A stretch of 64,000 bases of DNA, from positions 43,312,226 through 43,376,225 of the forward strand of contig NC_054534.1 of assembly GCF_017654505.1 (NCBI RefSeq). The letters run 5' to 3'. Every line of letters starts with the position of its first letter. Position 1 is the first letter of the stretch. The translations under genes were made by a program, and so were the position numbers. This DNA is from Polyodon spathula (Eukaryota; Chordata; Actinopteri; Acipenseriformes; Polyodontidae). The notes under the pieces are model-generated. The model searched no databases. It was not told where the DNA came from and saw only the letters and a program-made list of their open reading frames with translations. Positions 1-12,065 of this stretch are shown here, piece after piece.

Positions 1-420
1 AAAAGCAACCATTCGTATCAATCACAACATTGAATGATGGCAAGTTCTTCATTCCCTTTTGTTAACACAAAGTGATATTTCAGCAAACACACTGTGACTG
101 GTATGAACTGTGAATTCAGCATCAAAAGATGACACATTCAATTTATCAGGTCTGTTGCTGATCACATGAATAGAGTAAGTACTGCAAAACTGAGCCCTCT
201 GTTTATTCTATATTCATCAGTCCCTGAAGTTTCTCACAAGCAGGGTTTACATGCAGTTGAGGAATTACAAATTGTTGTGAGTAAACTGACCAAAAGCCAA
301 GATTTTTTGCATGGAACAAGTCAGAAAGCCATACCTTATCTTCACAAGACTTCAGCAGTAAATATTCTGTTTGTGATGTAACCTTGTGCAACTTTCTACA
401 ATAACTAAAGGATCTACCAA
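1..420. other. No feature recognised
   Basis: AT-rich sequence. Short open frames exist on both strands, but none resembles a protein family I know and none has convincing coding character. I see no repeat boundary before about 425. Confidence 0.4.
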
Positions 421-424
421 GCAA

Positions 425-1620
425 TTAAGGCTGGGACGATGGATTGATGCATTGAATCGGTCAAATACCCATCAATGGCTATAATACCCATTGGTGGATC
501 AAAACAAAGTTAATAATGTGAAACATATGTCATTTCATAAATCTATTTTATTGGGACAAAATTAAATTATGTAAAACTGAACTCCAGTTAGCCGCCTTTG
601 ATTTCTTTGATTAACTAGTTATTTCAAAATCCCTCCCCACATACGCCTATGCAGGTGCATTTTCTGGAATGAACCTGGCAACTTGAATGTGAACAGAATG
701 AACCCAGTGAAATACCAGTGCAGAGGCTAGAGCTGCTACAGGATTAAAGCATAAGTTATTTACACTGTCGTCAGTTGTTTGGAAGTTTTTTTGCTAAAGA
801 ACAAAATGGAAAAATGAGCCACTTGTGAAACTTTGCTGAGTTTCTCCGGCAATACCACAAACCTGTGGGACTATTTAGTGAGGATCCATCTAACACAATA
901 CAACAATGTGAGTACATAAAAACAAATGGCACTACCTACAGTGACATCTTACTTTGGAAAGAAAATCAAGCTAAAAAAGTGCCTGAGCAAAAGAAATAAC
1001 AGACCTGATCGTGAATGTTGTTACACAAGACGTTAGACCCATTATTACCATTGTGGAGGGTGCTGCATTTATAAATCTGATAGCGAATCTTGCTCCGGGC
1101 TACGAACATAATGTCGAAGGTGCAATGTGCAAAAGAAAACCTTCGACAAGATGTATGCAAGGAGTATGATTCATTGTCTACCATTATGGATGCAAGGCAC
1201 AGGAAGCCTTTTTAATGGTGATCTGCCATATTACTTTGTGCGAGACTGAAAACTAAAATCAAAAGTACTAACAACAAGAAAATTAAATGACAGACACACT
1301 GTGAATTTAGTAGAAGCAATCGATCGAATTAACACAGAATCTGGGGTGAGTGCAAAACTAATAACTTGTGTCTAAGTGGGCACATTATAAACCTATGCAT
1401 TCAGAAGATGTTTGACCAGTATACACATTAGTGGCAACAGCAAGAAGACTGGTTGCAGATTTTTTAAAAAGTGAGCTGGCAACGAGTGCTTTAAATAGAA
1501 AACAAACAGAAATGCTGAACACAGAAAAGGCACCACTAAAGTTAAAACAGAATGTCCAAACAATTTTGCAATTTTGTCAAACCCTGATTTGACAAAGAAG
1601 TCTGATGCAGCTAACAAGCT
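425..1620 (+). pseudogene. Decayed hAT (ZBED-type) transposon
   Basis: hAT transposases cut and paste DNA using a BED zinc finger and an RNase-H-like catalytic fold. The left edge near 425 carries GGCTGGGACGAT, a sequence I associate with the ends of fish hAT elements. Around 824-890 a frame reads as a decayed BED finger (YSGNTTNLWDYL-like, recognisable as SGNTTNLW), followed by a SYFGKK-type linker near 950. A second frame at about 996-1110 matches the hAT segment around 'PIITIVEGAAFINLIANLAPGY'. Near 1360-1590 there are remnants of the 'INLC..K' and 'ELATSALNRKQ' stretch. Stops and frame changes separate these pieces, so the copy is dead. Family assignment is by motif memory; the right edge is not defined. 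Confidence 0.6.
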
Positions 1621-1623
1621 AAC

Positions 1624-1900
1624 GTTTAACAAGTAGCGGGCTGGTGTAGAACCAGCACACACACCATTTGTTATTATTATTTGTTTTTAAATAAATTCTC
1701 CCTGGACACACCAATCTAGAGTGAAAGATACGTGCCTCTTTTGCAGCTGTGCCTGGCTAGATTGCTTGTTAAATCATTCAATTTCAGCAGGCACAGTCTG
1801 CGCGTAAACTAATTGTGCACTCCTCATGCCCCCATACAAATACTCACCTTAATCTGCATGTGAAGTGATTGTGTAATCCCTGTGCCTAACACGGGTCTTT
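1624..1900 (-). mobile_element. Partial LTR, same family as the LTR at 41740-42375
   Basis: The block shares the layout of the 41740-42375 LTR: a short 'gctgg..ccagc' hairpin, an AATAAATT/AAATTAACT-type AT segment, GCAGCTG, then 'ttgctnntnaatcattcaattt', a GCACTCC/GCAATTCC segment, and 'cacgtgaagtg...taatcc..gtgcctaa'. By comparison with the better copy the transcriptional direction is minus. The homology stops near 1900, where a zinc-knuckle reading frame on the same strand begins. This probably represents an internally deleted LTR element. Similarity was aligned by eye. Confidence 0.45.
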
Positions 1901-2069
1901 TTGAAGAGGGGGTCTGCCCATGGCACTCTGCATAAATGTGCCCAAAGTCCCCACACTCCTCACACATAGGCACCCTTTCTGCCTCCAACAGGTGCGCCTG
2001 CTCTTCCATGCCCCTTTTCTTTCCATCCATAATCTCCACTTCCAAAAACACACACACACACACACACAA
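1824..2069 (-). pseudogene. CCHC zinc-knuckle frame, probable gag remnant
   Basis: An 81-codon open frame whose middle reads CEECGDFGHIYAEC, which has the CX2CX4HX4C spacing of a retroelement nucleocapsid zinc knuckle that binds RNA. The frame runs directly into sequence related to an LTR on the same strand, so it fits a gag fragment fused to a 3' LTR by deletion. The N-terminal part is encoded by a (CA)n run (2047-2068) and is not real protein. A cellular CCHC protein exon is a less likely alternative, because no splice context is visible. Confidence 0.4.
2047..2068. repeat. (CA)n microsatellite
   Basis: About eleven CA units followed by an A-run. Confidence 0.9.
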
Positions 2070-2089
2070 AAAAAAAACATGTTTGTGTT

Positions 2090-2375
2090 ATTTATTTCTT
2101 TTTTTAATTCACTGTTCCTGGCCTGGCCTGCCCACTTGCCTGGTCAACAGGAAACAAAGGCAGAAAAAGCACCTGAATTGTTATTTCATGGATGACAGCA
2201 AACAGAGATGACCTCCAAGGAAAGCCTAATCTGACAAGAGGTAATGACAAATGCCTCTGAAACCTTGTTAAACGTTACTGAAGATCCACTGCTGTGGTGG
2301 AAAAATAACCAGACACGCTTTCCAAAATTAGCATGTTAAGTATCCCAGCAACATTGACACCAAGTGAGTGAGTGT
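2090..2375. other. No feature recognised
   Basis: A 285-base stretch between the zinc-knuckle remnant and the L2-type LINE. I see no coding signal, inverted repeat or known repeat in it. Confidence 0.35.
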
Positions 2376-2379
2376 TCAG

Positions 2380-3030
2380 CAAGGTTGGGATGATAGTTTA
2401 CAAACTTTTTCAGAAGGATGCGGAGATTCTAATCTATGTTTTTGTAACATTGTGTATTGATTACTGTAATTCATTGTTGTCTGGGCTGCCTTCTCACCTG
2501 GTGAATCAGTTACAAATGGTATAAAATGCAGCTGCGCGAATATTGACTGGTACAAAAAAGGACTGAGCATATTACACCTGTTTTGGCTGCCAAGTTTCGT
2601 ATTACATTTAAGGTCTTACTCTTGACTTATAAGGCTGTTTGGGGAATAGGGCCTAAATATTTATCTTAATTGCTGCATCCCTATATCCTTATCAACTACG
2701 CTTTTCAAGTTTTAAGTGGCTGACCATTCCCTTAAGGTGTGTCACTCTGGGAGGTCAGAGCTTTTCTACTTGTGCTCCCTCCCTCTGGAATTACCGTTCT
2801 CCAGTTGTCAGAAACTCTAACACTCTGGAGGAATTTATGTCTCTGTTAAAAACCTACTGTTGTTACCAAGCCTATGGAAAATAAACATGTTGTATTTTAA
2901 TTGTTAGTATTTTTAATTGTTGTAATTAATGTTTGATATTAAAATTTAATTTTTGCTTGTTTTGTAAAGCGCTTTAGGATAGCTTGCCATGAAAGGCAGT
3001 TGTATAAAAATAAATCAATTGATTGATTTA
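2380..3030 (+). pseudogene. L2-type LINE, 3' end (reverse transcriptase C-terminus and tail)
   Basis: The translation contains IDYCNSLLSGLP, then a QLQMV.NAAARILTGT segment and a LEEFMSLLKTY-like end. These are the hallmark C-terminal motifs of L2/CR1-group reverse transcriptases after the catalytic core. Frames are broken by stops. The 3' tail at about 2965-3020 (AAAGCGCTTTAGGAT, then GAAAGGCAGTTGTATAAA and ATTGATTGATT) is the short structured tail used for target-primed reverse transcription. The 5' part is missing, as expected for 5'-truncated LINE insertions. Confidence 0.75.
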
Positions 3031-3039
3031 ATTGGTTAG

Positions 3040-3990
3040 TGTTCCTTCTCTTCATTGGATTTTGTTTCAAAGGATTGCTGTCAGTCAAGACATCTTAAGG
3101 TAAGAAATATTTTATTTGGGAACAAGTATATTCTTGTGATCTGTGACTATGCTACCAGGTATCTGGAGGCTTTTCCTCCAAGGCAAATACAATCACGACA
3201 AATAGCGACATCTTTAATGCAGCTCTTTTCATGGGTAGGGTTCCCAAGATATATATTAACTGATCAGGGGACCAACTTTTTATCTAATTTGCTAGGCCAG
3301 GTGTAGAGTTTGCTAAGGATAAAGGAGACAAAGACCACCCATTTCCACCCACCGACAAACAAAAGATTTAACCTGACCAGAAAGTTTGTGAGACCTACAA
3401 TGAAGAAACAAGTAAGGTAACGTTTAGGCATAGTACGGTGGTACTGGAGGTTTGTGCTGGATTTTGCCAGCAAAGCAGCACCCTTGGCTGACCTTTTAAA
3501 GAAATCAGGGTACAATCAAGTAAAGTGGAAGGTGGCCTGCGCAAAGTCCTTGGAAATGTTAAAAGAAGTTTTATGTTCAGAGCAAGTTTTAAGGAGTCCA
3601 GATTGTAATAACTGTTTCACCATTCAAACGGATGGTTCAGCAATTGGGCTCGGAACTGTGATTCTGCAAGGGGAGCCAGAGGATTTACAACTAGAGGCCT
3701 ACATCAGCTGGAAGTGTTTTCCAAGAGAGTGCTGCCATAGAAATGGCATTGGAGTCTTTTAAATAGTATCTTTTAGGTATAGCATTTTACCTTGAGATGG
3801 ACCATAGACATTTTGAAGAATCTGAGATTCTAATGCCAGGGTAACCCTCTGGTATCTTGCTATGCCACCTTTCCATTTTACAGTAAAGTACCATCAGAAC
3901 ATTAATGCAGACTTTCTCTCTCATTTTCCTGACAGCAGCTGTTGTGATGAGTGGGGGGATGTTAAGGAGGGGGAAATGTGATGAAATCAA
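3040..3990 (+). pseudogene. Ty3/gypsy pol fragment 1: integrase then RT/RNase H
   Basis: The first frame (3055-3306) is an integrase core: MDFV at the first catalytic aspartate region, DYATRYLEAF, then TDQGTNFLS with the second aspartate, and a decayed HPPTD segment near 3340-3355. Directly downstream, on the same strand, comes the RT-RNase H connection (KFVRPTMKKQVR near 3375, FASKAAPLADLLKK near 3460). RNase H follows (TDGSAIGLGTVI at about 3630-3665) and the end of that domain extends to about 3950. Integrase C-terminus and RT core are missing, so a deletion joins the two parts. Integrase preceding RNase H is opposite to standard gypsy elements but matches the Gmr1 type. Stops make it non-functional. 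Confidence 0.75.
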
Positions 3991-4139
3991 ATAAGCTTCC
4001 TCAGGGAATGCACCCTATAAATGGACTAGCTAAAATAAACAGTGCAAAGAATTAATCACATAATAAAACCATCCGTGGACTTTTTAAAGTAAACAATGCA
4101 GAGACTTTTGACTAATACTTTTGCCTGTTGAGCATGCCA

Positions 4140-4432
4140 GTTTTATAAATATAATATAATAAAAATATATTTATTTTTATATAGTGCCTTTCATAGTGGA
4201 CCAACATCACAAAGCGCTTTACAGAGGTAGGCTGTGAACTATGCATTATATGCAGAGTCACTTACAATAGGACATTGATTTAACATCTCTGCTGCAGGAT
4301 GGAGCACAAGGAGGGTAAGTGACTTGCTCAGGGTCACACACAGCGAGTCAATCGGTGGTAGTGGTGGGATTTGGACCGGTGACCTTCTGGTTAAAAGCCC
4401 TGGACTTTAACCACTGGACCACACTGCCATAA
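4140..4432 (-). repeat. tRNA-derived SINE with L2-like tail
   Basis: Read on the minus strand, the unit starts near 4432 with a tRNA-like head: GTGGTCCAGTGGTTAAAGTC as A box region and GGTCCAAATCCC as B box (internal RNA polymerase III promoter). A central domain follows (GAGCAAGTCACTTACCCTCC). It ends with AAAGCGCTTTGTGATG and GAAAGGCACTATATAAA, a tail strongly resembling the L2-type LINE tail at about 2965-3010. This fits a non-autonomous element mobilised by L2 machinery. I do not assign a named SINE family. Confidence 0.75.
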
Positions 4433-4493
4433 ATGTATGTCATCACTGTACAAATAAAGGACTAAATAATACCAATGTAAACTGCTATGAACC

Positions 4494-5520
4494 ATGAAAA
4501 GGGGGAGAAATAATTATGTGCTTACTTCCATCTATCCTTCCACCCTCAACCACTCCCTCTCCTACACACAGCGCATCTCTACACTGGAACACTTCTGTCG
4601 CTTCTTCATCAGCAACATACACAATATGTGCCCCTTCCTAACTCACTACTCCACTCAGCTCCTATTCAGGCCCTGGTACTGACCCACATTGATTACTGCA
4701 ACTCCCTCCTGGCCAGCCTCCCTGCCTCTACTATCTGTCCGCTCCAGCTCATCCAAAACTCTGTTGTTTGTCTTGTCTTTATCCTTCCTCATTTCTCCCA
4801 TGCTATACTCCCTCCAATGGCTCCCTAATCAAAACTCTTGTTCTCGCGTATCAGTGTCTTAACCTAAGTCTCCAGAATATCATTTCTCCATACACCACCT
4901 CTAGCCCACTCCACTCTTCCACCACCAGCAGATTAGCTGTATCTCCCTCTGCTCTCCCGCTTCCAAAGCCCGCTCCTTCTCCACCCTTGCCCCTCAGTGG
5001 TAGAATGACCTACCAATGGATATCAGGAGTGCTCTGTCCCTGACCACCTTCCGGCGCCTCCTCAAGACAGCATCTGTAAACCTCACAACTCTTGACTATA
5101 TTGGCACCAAACTGTACCAGTACTTGCATCAGCTGGTACTTGCACTGAACTGCTCCCTACCTTGCCATATTCTACTACTGCCCTTAATTATAACTACTTC
5201 CTGTATCTTGTACTTCTTTTTATTGTTATAGGTATCTGTAGTCACAGTTTTTGTAATTGCTCTTATTTGAAATCGTTCTCATCCATTTATTGTACTTACT
5301 AAATGCTCTTAATGGACTGTACTTGTATAAGCAAATATTTTTTAGTTAACTGCTCTTAGTCGAACTAGCTCTTAAATGTAATTACTCACTGTATTCTTTA
5401 TTTTGTTATTTCAACTTGATCTTATTATCTATTGACTTTACTGTACTTTATAATTGCTCTTATCTGTAGTGTGATATTTTTTAATGTGATACTTAGTACT
5501 TATTAAAATATAATAGTGTT
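4494..5520 (+). pseudogene. L2/CR1-type LINE, 3' part
   Basis: Frames from 4519 onward give a decayed STLEHFCRFF segment, then ALVLTHIDYCNSLLASLP, LQLIQNSVV, and later LPMDIRSALSLTTFRRLLKT. This is the C-terminal half of an L2-group reverse transcriptase downstream of the catalytic centre. Several frame changes are needed to follow it. The 3' UTR from about 5220 is rich in repeated 'TGCTCTTA' and 'TTGTACT' words, typical of some fish LINE tails. It is a different subfamily from the element at 2380-3030. Confidence 0.7.
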
Positions 5521-5756
5521 AAAATATCGGACCACTGGAATTACATGGTGTGTTGCATGCCTGTAACAGGTATTTCTCTTTTTATTGTTTTGTTAGTGCC
5601 AGTATCATACTTTTTGTTTTGTTCCTGTCAATTATTGATTGCTCCTGTAAAGTGTTGTACTGCTGCTCTTTGTAAGTTGTGGTAATAAAAACTTTGTTTA
5701 GTTTAGTTGACTTCTTCCTGTCTGTCTGCTCCAACATCTACCTGTCGCTACATGAC

Positions 5757-5836
5757 CACACCCCTCTTACAGAAACCTTACTACCACATCCCTCTTACAG
5801 AGACCTTACTACCACATCCCTCTTACATTACTACAA
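5757..5836. repeat. 27-bp tandem repeat, about 2.7 copies
   Basis: Units built on 'cctcttacagaaaccttact' followed by 'accacat' recur with one or two changes per copy. No coding potential. Confidence 0.8.
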
Positions 5837-6029
5837 TATCAAATGAATGTTTTTAATTTTTTTAAAGATAAAACAATAAAGGTGCCATACGTATAATAAG
5901 TACAATACCATACTAATATTTCTGCACATAGCAAACTGATTCAATCAAATGGCATGTCTTTCTGATTGCTTTATTTTGTCCAATTACAAATGATGTTTGG
6001 TCTCCAATAAAACAAGCCTGCTCGCTCGC

Positions 6030-6052
6030 GCTCTCGCTCTCTCTCTCTCTCT
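6030..6052. repeat. (CT)n microsatellite
   Basis: Pure CT run preceded by interrupted GCTCGCTCGC units. Confidence 0.85.
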
Positions 6053-6357
6053 CATTTGTTACTCCTCTGGTAGTACACTGCACAATCACAGCAAGATATA
6101 GGTCAGCAGGCCAGCTTGGCTGCTTTCCATCTAGACTCAGTCCTGGGGGCATGCCGTCAGAAAACATGTGCATTGATAAACACAATCAAAACTATAAAGC
6201 TTCAGTGCATACTGACTGTAACACATGTATTGGTTTTATCTTAGGATGCAAAATTCAGCAAAAACATTTTGGCAAATGACACACAGACTGGTCATTTTTT
6301 TAATAAGTGCTCTAATATAGTTCATGCCTACCTTTAATAAACACCACATATACTGTA

Positions 6358-6373
6358 CAGCTATGGCCAGAAA

Positions 6374-6453
<80 letters not shown>

Positions 6454-6752
6454 CACAATGAAAACACAACAGTCTAATTTCATAATTTAGATCTTTTATA
6501 TAACATTATGTAATCAATGAAACTTCAAAATGATATTGCAAAAGTCTCCCGGAAGCCATAATAGTCGAACACTATTTCATGTTAGATTGTCACATTTTTC
6601 AATTATTGTCGGTTTCTTGTGAAGTACATAGAAAACTGCAATGTGTTATACAATTAAATATGTTAACGTAACATTGATCAGCAGGTTTCATTCAACTTTA
6701 TGAAGCAAAATTAGTTAATACTTTAGGAGGATGCAAAACATTTGGCCAGCTG
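6358..6752. mobile_element. Tc1-type MITE, copy 1 (opened by a microsatellite)
   Basis: Left end CAGCTATGGCCAGAAAG and right end (reverse complement) CAGCTGGCCAAATGTTTTGC form terminal inverted repeats, each flanked by TA (6356-6357 and 6753-6754), the Tc1/mariner target duplication. There is no coding frame, so it would depend on a transposase in trans. A (GT)n(AT)n run of about 76 bp now separates the left end from the body. The body is homologous, in opposite orientation, to 47321-47639. Confidence 0.7.
6374..6449. repeat. (GT)n(AT)n compound microsatellite
   Basis: About 10 GT units followed by about 27 AT units, located just inside the left end of a Tc1-type MITE. Confidence 0.95.
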
Positions 6753-6759
6753 TATGTCA

Positions 6760-9700
6760 AAGGGAATAAAATTAAAGGGATGAAATTTTTCTCAAGTCAA
6801 GATGACTAGCATTTCAGTTAATACCTTCATTTAAATAGTTTTGCTTCATCATTCATGATTTCACATTCTCCTATCAAAAAAAAAAAAAAAAATGAATATG
6901 AATAAATTAAAAAAGAGTAAAGTGTTTAGTATGCCTTTATAAACTAATTTAAAATTTGGAAAACGGTGAAATGCTGCAATGTTAAGGTGCATTTAATTTG
7001 GTGCAGTTAAATATCCAGTATGATAACCATCACAGTGTTTTACATGCATACTTTTTCAATTGTAAACATTTTTATCTTCTGTGAAAAAGCTTGCGTGTTG
7101 TGTTTTGCTGGTCTCTCATTTTCCCATTTCAGAGAGTCTGGCCTCCTGCTGAGTTACTTGAGTGAATCTTTTGTATATTTTCAATACAAGAAATAGAATT
7201 CTAGCCAACAAAGTGGTACTTAAAAATAACACTGACTTGCTTTCAATAGATTGCAGGAATCCAGATTTACCTGCTCACCACAGCAGAAAGCTGTTGCAAA
7301 AGCACCTATTAAGTTGGACGGCTTGTACTGCCTGTACTGGAGTTGTGCATTGTATATACAGAATACACACCATATAAATATATATTTTCATACTTTTTCA
7401 TATTCTTTCTTGTATGTTTTCATTCATTTTCATTTTTTCTTTCTTGTACTACTTTGTGACAAAACACTGCTATTGAAGCCTATCTTTCTTGAAACAAGTA
7501 ATCTACCGTCACAACTACACAAGGGCAACCCAAACTTCCTGAACGCAGACAAGCTGATGACAACGTAATCAAGCTCCAGAGTTTAGAGAGCTTTAAGATC
7601 AAATCTGAGAAGCACAAGAGCCTCTTTTTATGAACAGTCAAAAGCCCCAAAAGAGCTCGTTCAGGCTGTTGAGATTCCAGTTCACTGTAGTGCTAGTTTT
7701 TAGCCATGATAGGAGAAATGCAAAGCTCATTTAAATTTTGTAATGCCACGTACTAGTACAAATGCATTTAACTTTACTTTAACATCATCATATCATTTAA
7801 GTTTGTTGTTTTATTCTAACTTTTCTCAAGTTTTAGCTTACACAATAATTCATAAAAATTCCAAACAATACTATTGATCATTAGAAAAAAATCAGTATCA
7901 TCAACCAATCAGCTTCCAGCTCTAGCAGGCATTAATAGACTGTGAATCAAAAATCAATCCACACAAGTACCGGCTATTTCATGAAAGCTCAGTTGGACAG
8001 CAAATACTAAAAGACACAATTGGTCCAAATTTATTTTGTTATCCCCCAAAACCAGCCAGTCAATGCTATGCACTGACGAAAGCAACCAAACTTGTACCAG
8101 CACCTGCCGAGTCAACCAATCACAACCTGTCAGCTTGATTGGAATTCAGATAGCATCTTTAAACAACAAATAGAGACACAGACAAGTCAGTAATATTGCT
8201 CCATTCAGATATCTGTCACTGCCCAGATAAAAACTATAAGCTGCTCTGACAAGTAAAAAAAGTTATTTGTTTTTATCTCTAATTGTGTAGGCCTATACGA
8301 TTCTATATGAACAATATTTTCTCAGGGAAGAGTACCCAACAAAACATTACAAGTTCAAGGTAAATCTAGGTTTTAAAGTTAAAGTTTTTTTTTTTGTTTT
8401 TTTTAAACAACATAATGAATCGTATTCTAATGGCGATAGTGCTCTCTCGATGAAGGCTCTACTGTGTTGTAATTGACCTGGACTTTCATTAGTACCCTTG
8501 CCTTCTGCTCCAGACACATAACTCCAGTCGCAGTCAGCTACCACATGGCAGAGCCTTCATGGACAGGCACTATTGGTTAATTAACAAATAGTTATTTTTT
8601 CAATTCAATCTCCTGTTTTTATATAAATACTGTTTCTGTTTGATTGGATATGATTATTTGATTGAACTGCGTTGATGGTTATTCAAAAATTATATTGGAC
8701 TTTTTAAGGTCTTATAAAATGAAAATTAAAAGCTGCATACAAGTTATTATTTAAACCCTGTGCTGAATTCTTCACAGAGGTCATTTTCAATCATGCTCCA
8801 TTAAAAGCTATTTCTTACATATTATATGGTACAAAATCACAGCTGGTGGATATAAGCAATGTACCAGAGAAAGATGGTGGCTGACCTTTAGAGCTGCAAA
8901 ATAACATCCAATTTGCTCAGACTTAGGATGTGAAAACCATACGTGTGTCAGATAAAGGTTATACAATTCCCAGACACAGTATGTAATGATCTCCCCAAAC
9001 CATCGCTCACAACTTGAAACTGCTCAGTCTGTGATCAATATCGGTGCCCCCTTCACACCAGACAAGATGCTATCTTTTAAAATACAAAAGATTAAAACAA
9101 TTCTAAAAAATAACAAAAAGGCCAAACTACGAAACTGGTGTTTCTGACTATTACAACTTTAAAGAAGAATACTGTAACAAAACTACGATAAAGTCAGTGA
9201 CAACACAATAGCCTCATTTGAACCAGTTGGGACCAAAGCCTGTTCAGTTTAGTAGCTTATTTGGATTCATAATAGTAGCCTAGCCTTACTCTTGGTGAAC
9301 CGGCTTAAGATTTGGAAACAGGTGGGGCCAAACAGAAATTGAGTTGGGTCAAGAAACACAAATGTGTGAAACAGATGCTGTTGGTCATAAACACATTTAA
9401 CACAACTTGTGTTTTTTTTAGTCCATCCATTTCTAAATAGCTAATTTCTGTGTCATCATACAAAAGAATTATTGTAAAATTGTGGATTTTTTTTTTTTCT
9501 AAAGACCTTGAAATAAAAAAAAGAAGACTGAATATCTCAAAACTTGTTATGCTACGTTCCTGCTAGCCTCTCGCCACATCGCCACAAAACCTTTTCCCTT
9601 GTGGATCAACTATTTTTCCTGAAGTTCGCCACGGTGGCGAAGGCTTTGAAAAATTTACTTGTGTAAGACTGCCAGCACATTAAAATATGCTGGTAGATGA

Positions 9701-10480
9701 GTCAATACAGACTGTTTACTTTGATTTCATTTTGACAAATGAAAGCTCTTTAGTTTGATCACGTAATATATGCATGCCACAAACATTGTGTTTGGCAGAA
9801 GGACATAGGACATAATAGAAACAATCAGCGATCAGCGCTGCTTGTAAAAAACAAACAAACAAAAAACCACATGCATCCAAACAGAAAAAAATGTTATAAA
9901 ACAATTTGTACAGACCGATTAACACTATCATGTTCCAAAATATGCAGCCCAAGGAATATATATATATTTTGAAAATTGTAACAAGTGGATTCGAAAGAGG
10001 ACTAATTTAATAAAATAATAAACACATTTATTATTTTAAAAAGAAGGATATGTCTCACTTTTGATTTATTGAGCTTTAATGTCAGAATCAGTGCAGTATT
10101 TTACTGTCAGTAGTGACTGGTGAAATAACACAGAAATAAACAAGGTCTTTTTAGATACAGTAGTGGCGGCACAGTCCTACTATTATTAATCACATTAGTA
10201 CAATCTTGTGTAACAAGAGCTGCGGTTGCTCAGGGAGGCATTAATATTAACATACACTAATAGCACTGTCTGGGGGCAAATTTTTCTTTACTGTCCTGCA
10301 GTGGAAAGAAAACCAAGTCACAGTCAAAATGATGTAAAGGAGAATGCAGTACATAAATATCTCTGCAAACCTACTCAGAATTTAGGAAATCTGTAACTTT
10401 TTTCTGGCATTATATGGCAAATATTTTCAAATAAAATTTTCAAATAAAATACAAGTCTTTCTGCCTTGCTGAAACAGTAT
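6760..10480. other. Anonymous AT-rich DNA
   Basis: No protein family, RNA gene or clear repeat boundary recognised. There are short A- and T-runs (for example 6877-6892 and 9488-9499). Open frames are short and on both strands. A divergent or very old repeat, or intronic sequence, cannot be excluded. Confidence 0.35.
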
Positions 10481-10589
10481 GTTTATAACTTGTTTATAGT
10501 ATTGTCAAGTGGGTTAAGATTTTTCCATTGTGGCTAAAAAATGGTAAGTTACTTTTGCCACTGTGGCTAACTGAATTGATGTCTTAGAG

Positions 10590-11020
10590 GGAACGTTGTT
10601 ATGGTATAATAATAAAGATCTTCAACGGTGTTGCTTGTTACAGAGCTGTGTGTCAGGGTGCACCCAGGATCTAGTCTCATCTGCCAACAGTGCTAATAAC
10701 ACATCTGTCAATGTGCTAATAAAGCTCAGTGAAGTTCAATCTCGTCTCTGTGTCTCATACATTACATGCACCAAACTAAAGAACATGCTGTCACAACCAA
10801 CCCATTGAAGAATATTCAGAGCTGAAACAAGTATTTTAAGCAAACCAATTTCTCACATAAAGGAATAATCAACAATGTTTCACAGGATTATTATAATTTT
10901 TTTGGCTGTTACGCAAACTGAAAACACAGCATAGCGGCCTGATTACAGCGTCATTTTTCCTGGTAACAACGTAACGGCCCGTTACGTTCAACAGCGCTGA
11001 CGAGAACCCTGGTAGTGTGG
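10590..11020. mobile_element. Possible hAT-like or LTR-derived fragment
   Basis: Two weak hints. Near 10720-10770 there is 'gctaataaagctcag' followed by CTCGTCTCTGTGTCTC, which resembles a polyadenylation and U5 region of an LTR. Near 10910-11010 the words GTAACAACGTAACGG and GCCCGTTACG resemble subterminal repeats of some fish hAT MITEs. No paired ends were found, so the call is tentative. Confidence 0.2.
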
Positions 11021-12050
11021 ATAGTTCACAAGCAGAACTGTTATTGCAGACTTTAAAAATATAAAGTCCATTTATACAAATACTTCCAGCTTTCTTGAAA
11101 AGATCTGCGTTTCCCTCGTTTTTTCTTTTGTATTTGTTTTGCTTGCATTAGTATCTAAACCAAGTAGATACAGCATCAATTTCATCCCGAGAGCTACAAT
11201 GAAACGTACTGTCTTTAAATTTAGGCTTTAATTAAGACCGCATGTGTACGTGACTACATTAATTATTGTAGAAAATAATTCATAGCCAGCCAGCATTTTT
11301 GTAAATAGCAACATATGTAATGTACAATAAAATAAACATTTTATTTGTGTCATCTGTGTCAATTTCGGCAAGTTAACACAGCTGAGAGAATTTTTTCCTA
11401 TGTCATCTTCATCTGGTGCTATCAGTGTTAGTTTCTCAGCACACAGTACAGTAGTTGCTCAGTAACGAGGTACAAACAGGTGATTGATCGATTTGTATGA
11501 GCATTGCGAAGGTGCTTTGTTTTAAAAAAAAAAATTATAACAGTGTTTATTTTTTAGCAAAATTAAATCTAAGCCTATTTTTAGGGACCCCCCAACTGTT
11601 GTTGTTGATTCCAACTTACGCACTTCACATAAGAACTAGTAAGTTTACATCATGACTAGCAAGTTTACATCATGACTAGCAAGTTTCAAAAGGTACTAGT
11701 CCTTTGTACTAGTAGCACAATATTGTTAGCTTCTAACCCTGTGACTGCTATCTAGGCTAGATTTTGAATTGTTCATGTCAAATGTAATTTTTTCGTTGTT
11801 GTATTCAGTATGCTAAACAAATATAAACAGTATTTTTAACAGTTGTTTGTTTGGCTAGCATCTTTCTCAAACAATTTCTGCATGTATTAATAACAAAGAT
11901 ACTCTACTCACCCATAGAGTTGAAACTATTTCTTCCTGGTGATTTTTGCTTTTTAATACTTGGTTTTAAGTATATAAGAATGTATAAATGTGAGCAGTAA
12001 TGTGTTGGGTATAAACACCGCTTAGTCTCGTAACTATAAAGTATATTTGT
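11021..12050. other. Anonymous AT-rich DNA
   Basis: Nothing recognised apart from a short 20-bp tandem repeat at 11641-11686. Confidence 0.35.
11641..11686. repeat. 20-bp tandem repeat, 2.3 copies
   Basis: The unit aagtttacatcatgactagc is repeated exactly twice plus a partial copy. Confidence 0.9.
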
Positions 12051-12053
12051 GTA

Positions 12054-12065
12054 TTATATATATAT

